Source of the DNA: Branchinecta lynchi
Lineage: Eukaryota > Arthropoda > Branchiopoda > Anostraca > Branchinectidae
Length of the DNA: 64,000 nucleotides
Assembly (NCBI GenBank): GCA_023053575.1
Contig: JAKZAP010000016.1
Coordinates: forward strand, 10,744,030 to 10,808,029
Direction: 5' to 3'
Below, one piece after another: positions 63,999-64,000 of the stretch. Under the pieces are notes generated by a model. That model saw only the letters and a program-made list of their open reading frames with translations. It ran no database searches and was not told the origin of the DNA. The stretch's first letter is position 1; every line of letters begins with the position of its first letter. The position numbers and the translations under genes were made by a program.

Positions 63999-64000
63999 GA

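Overview
This is animal nuclear DNA, and mostly repeats. Two things point to an animal: a spliced gene with GT..AG introns for an RNF170-type membrane RING protein, and dense non-LTR retrotransposon fragments. Elements that combine a ~137-bp tandem core with an (ACGG)n microsatellite recall the pearl/CvE/DINE-like elements of molluscs and insects. A marine invertebrate is therefore plausible, but the species cannot be named from the sequence. There are no bacterial operons, no rRNA or tRNA genes that I can recognise, and no CRISPR.

Host genes are few. An RNF170 homologue lies on the + strand in four exons (45443-45546, 49077-49210, 49564-49668, 53070-53278). They join in frame to 184 codons: a membrane segment, then a complete C3HC4 RING. 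The C-terminal exons are not visible. A probable signal-peptide first exon lies on the - strand (9943-10012). Weaker exon candidates are at 14861-15153, 33264-33877 and 63759-63998.

The rest is mobile DNA. (1) GGGATCCC elements at 5634-7020, 10432-12117, 16091-16870, 38981-40418 and 54870-55962 have palindromic ends, a ~137-bp tandem core and TCCG/ACGG microsatellites. (2) An 8.66-kb nearly symmetrical composite (20926-29584) is bounded by a 27-bp terminal inverted repeat and built from hairpin-bounded modules. Its modules recur at 30221-30760, 37593-38070, 41100-44269 and 59821-62690. (3) A Mutator-like (MULE) transposase remnant at 41640-42274 is flanked by terminal arrays of a 16-bp minisatellite; this cluster is inserted inside another repeat. 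(4) Several MITE or foldback families occur: CCCGATGAA, AGTTGCGTTTTTG, a family with perfect 59-bp hairpins, and a 2.4-kb inverted repeat. (5) Non-LTR retrotransposon pseudogenes occur at 761-1226, 8109-8348, 11355-12085, 31550-31850, 42769-42957, 46100-47890 (-), 50225-52880 (+), 56346-56800 (-) and 58480-58800. One gag-like open stretch lies at 19770-20387.

Nesting gives a relative history. A LINE sits in a GGGATCCC element (11355), a LINE with a 6-bp TSD in the composite (23711), a MITE with a 3-bp TSD in the composite (25424), a 126-bp element with a 10-bp TSD inside a CCCGATGAA copy (8707), the MULE cluster in a GGCACTTG-module repeat (41371), and a LINE in RNF170 intron 3. Most apparent long reading frames are by-products of these repeats.
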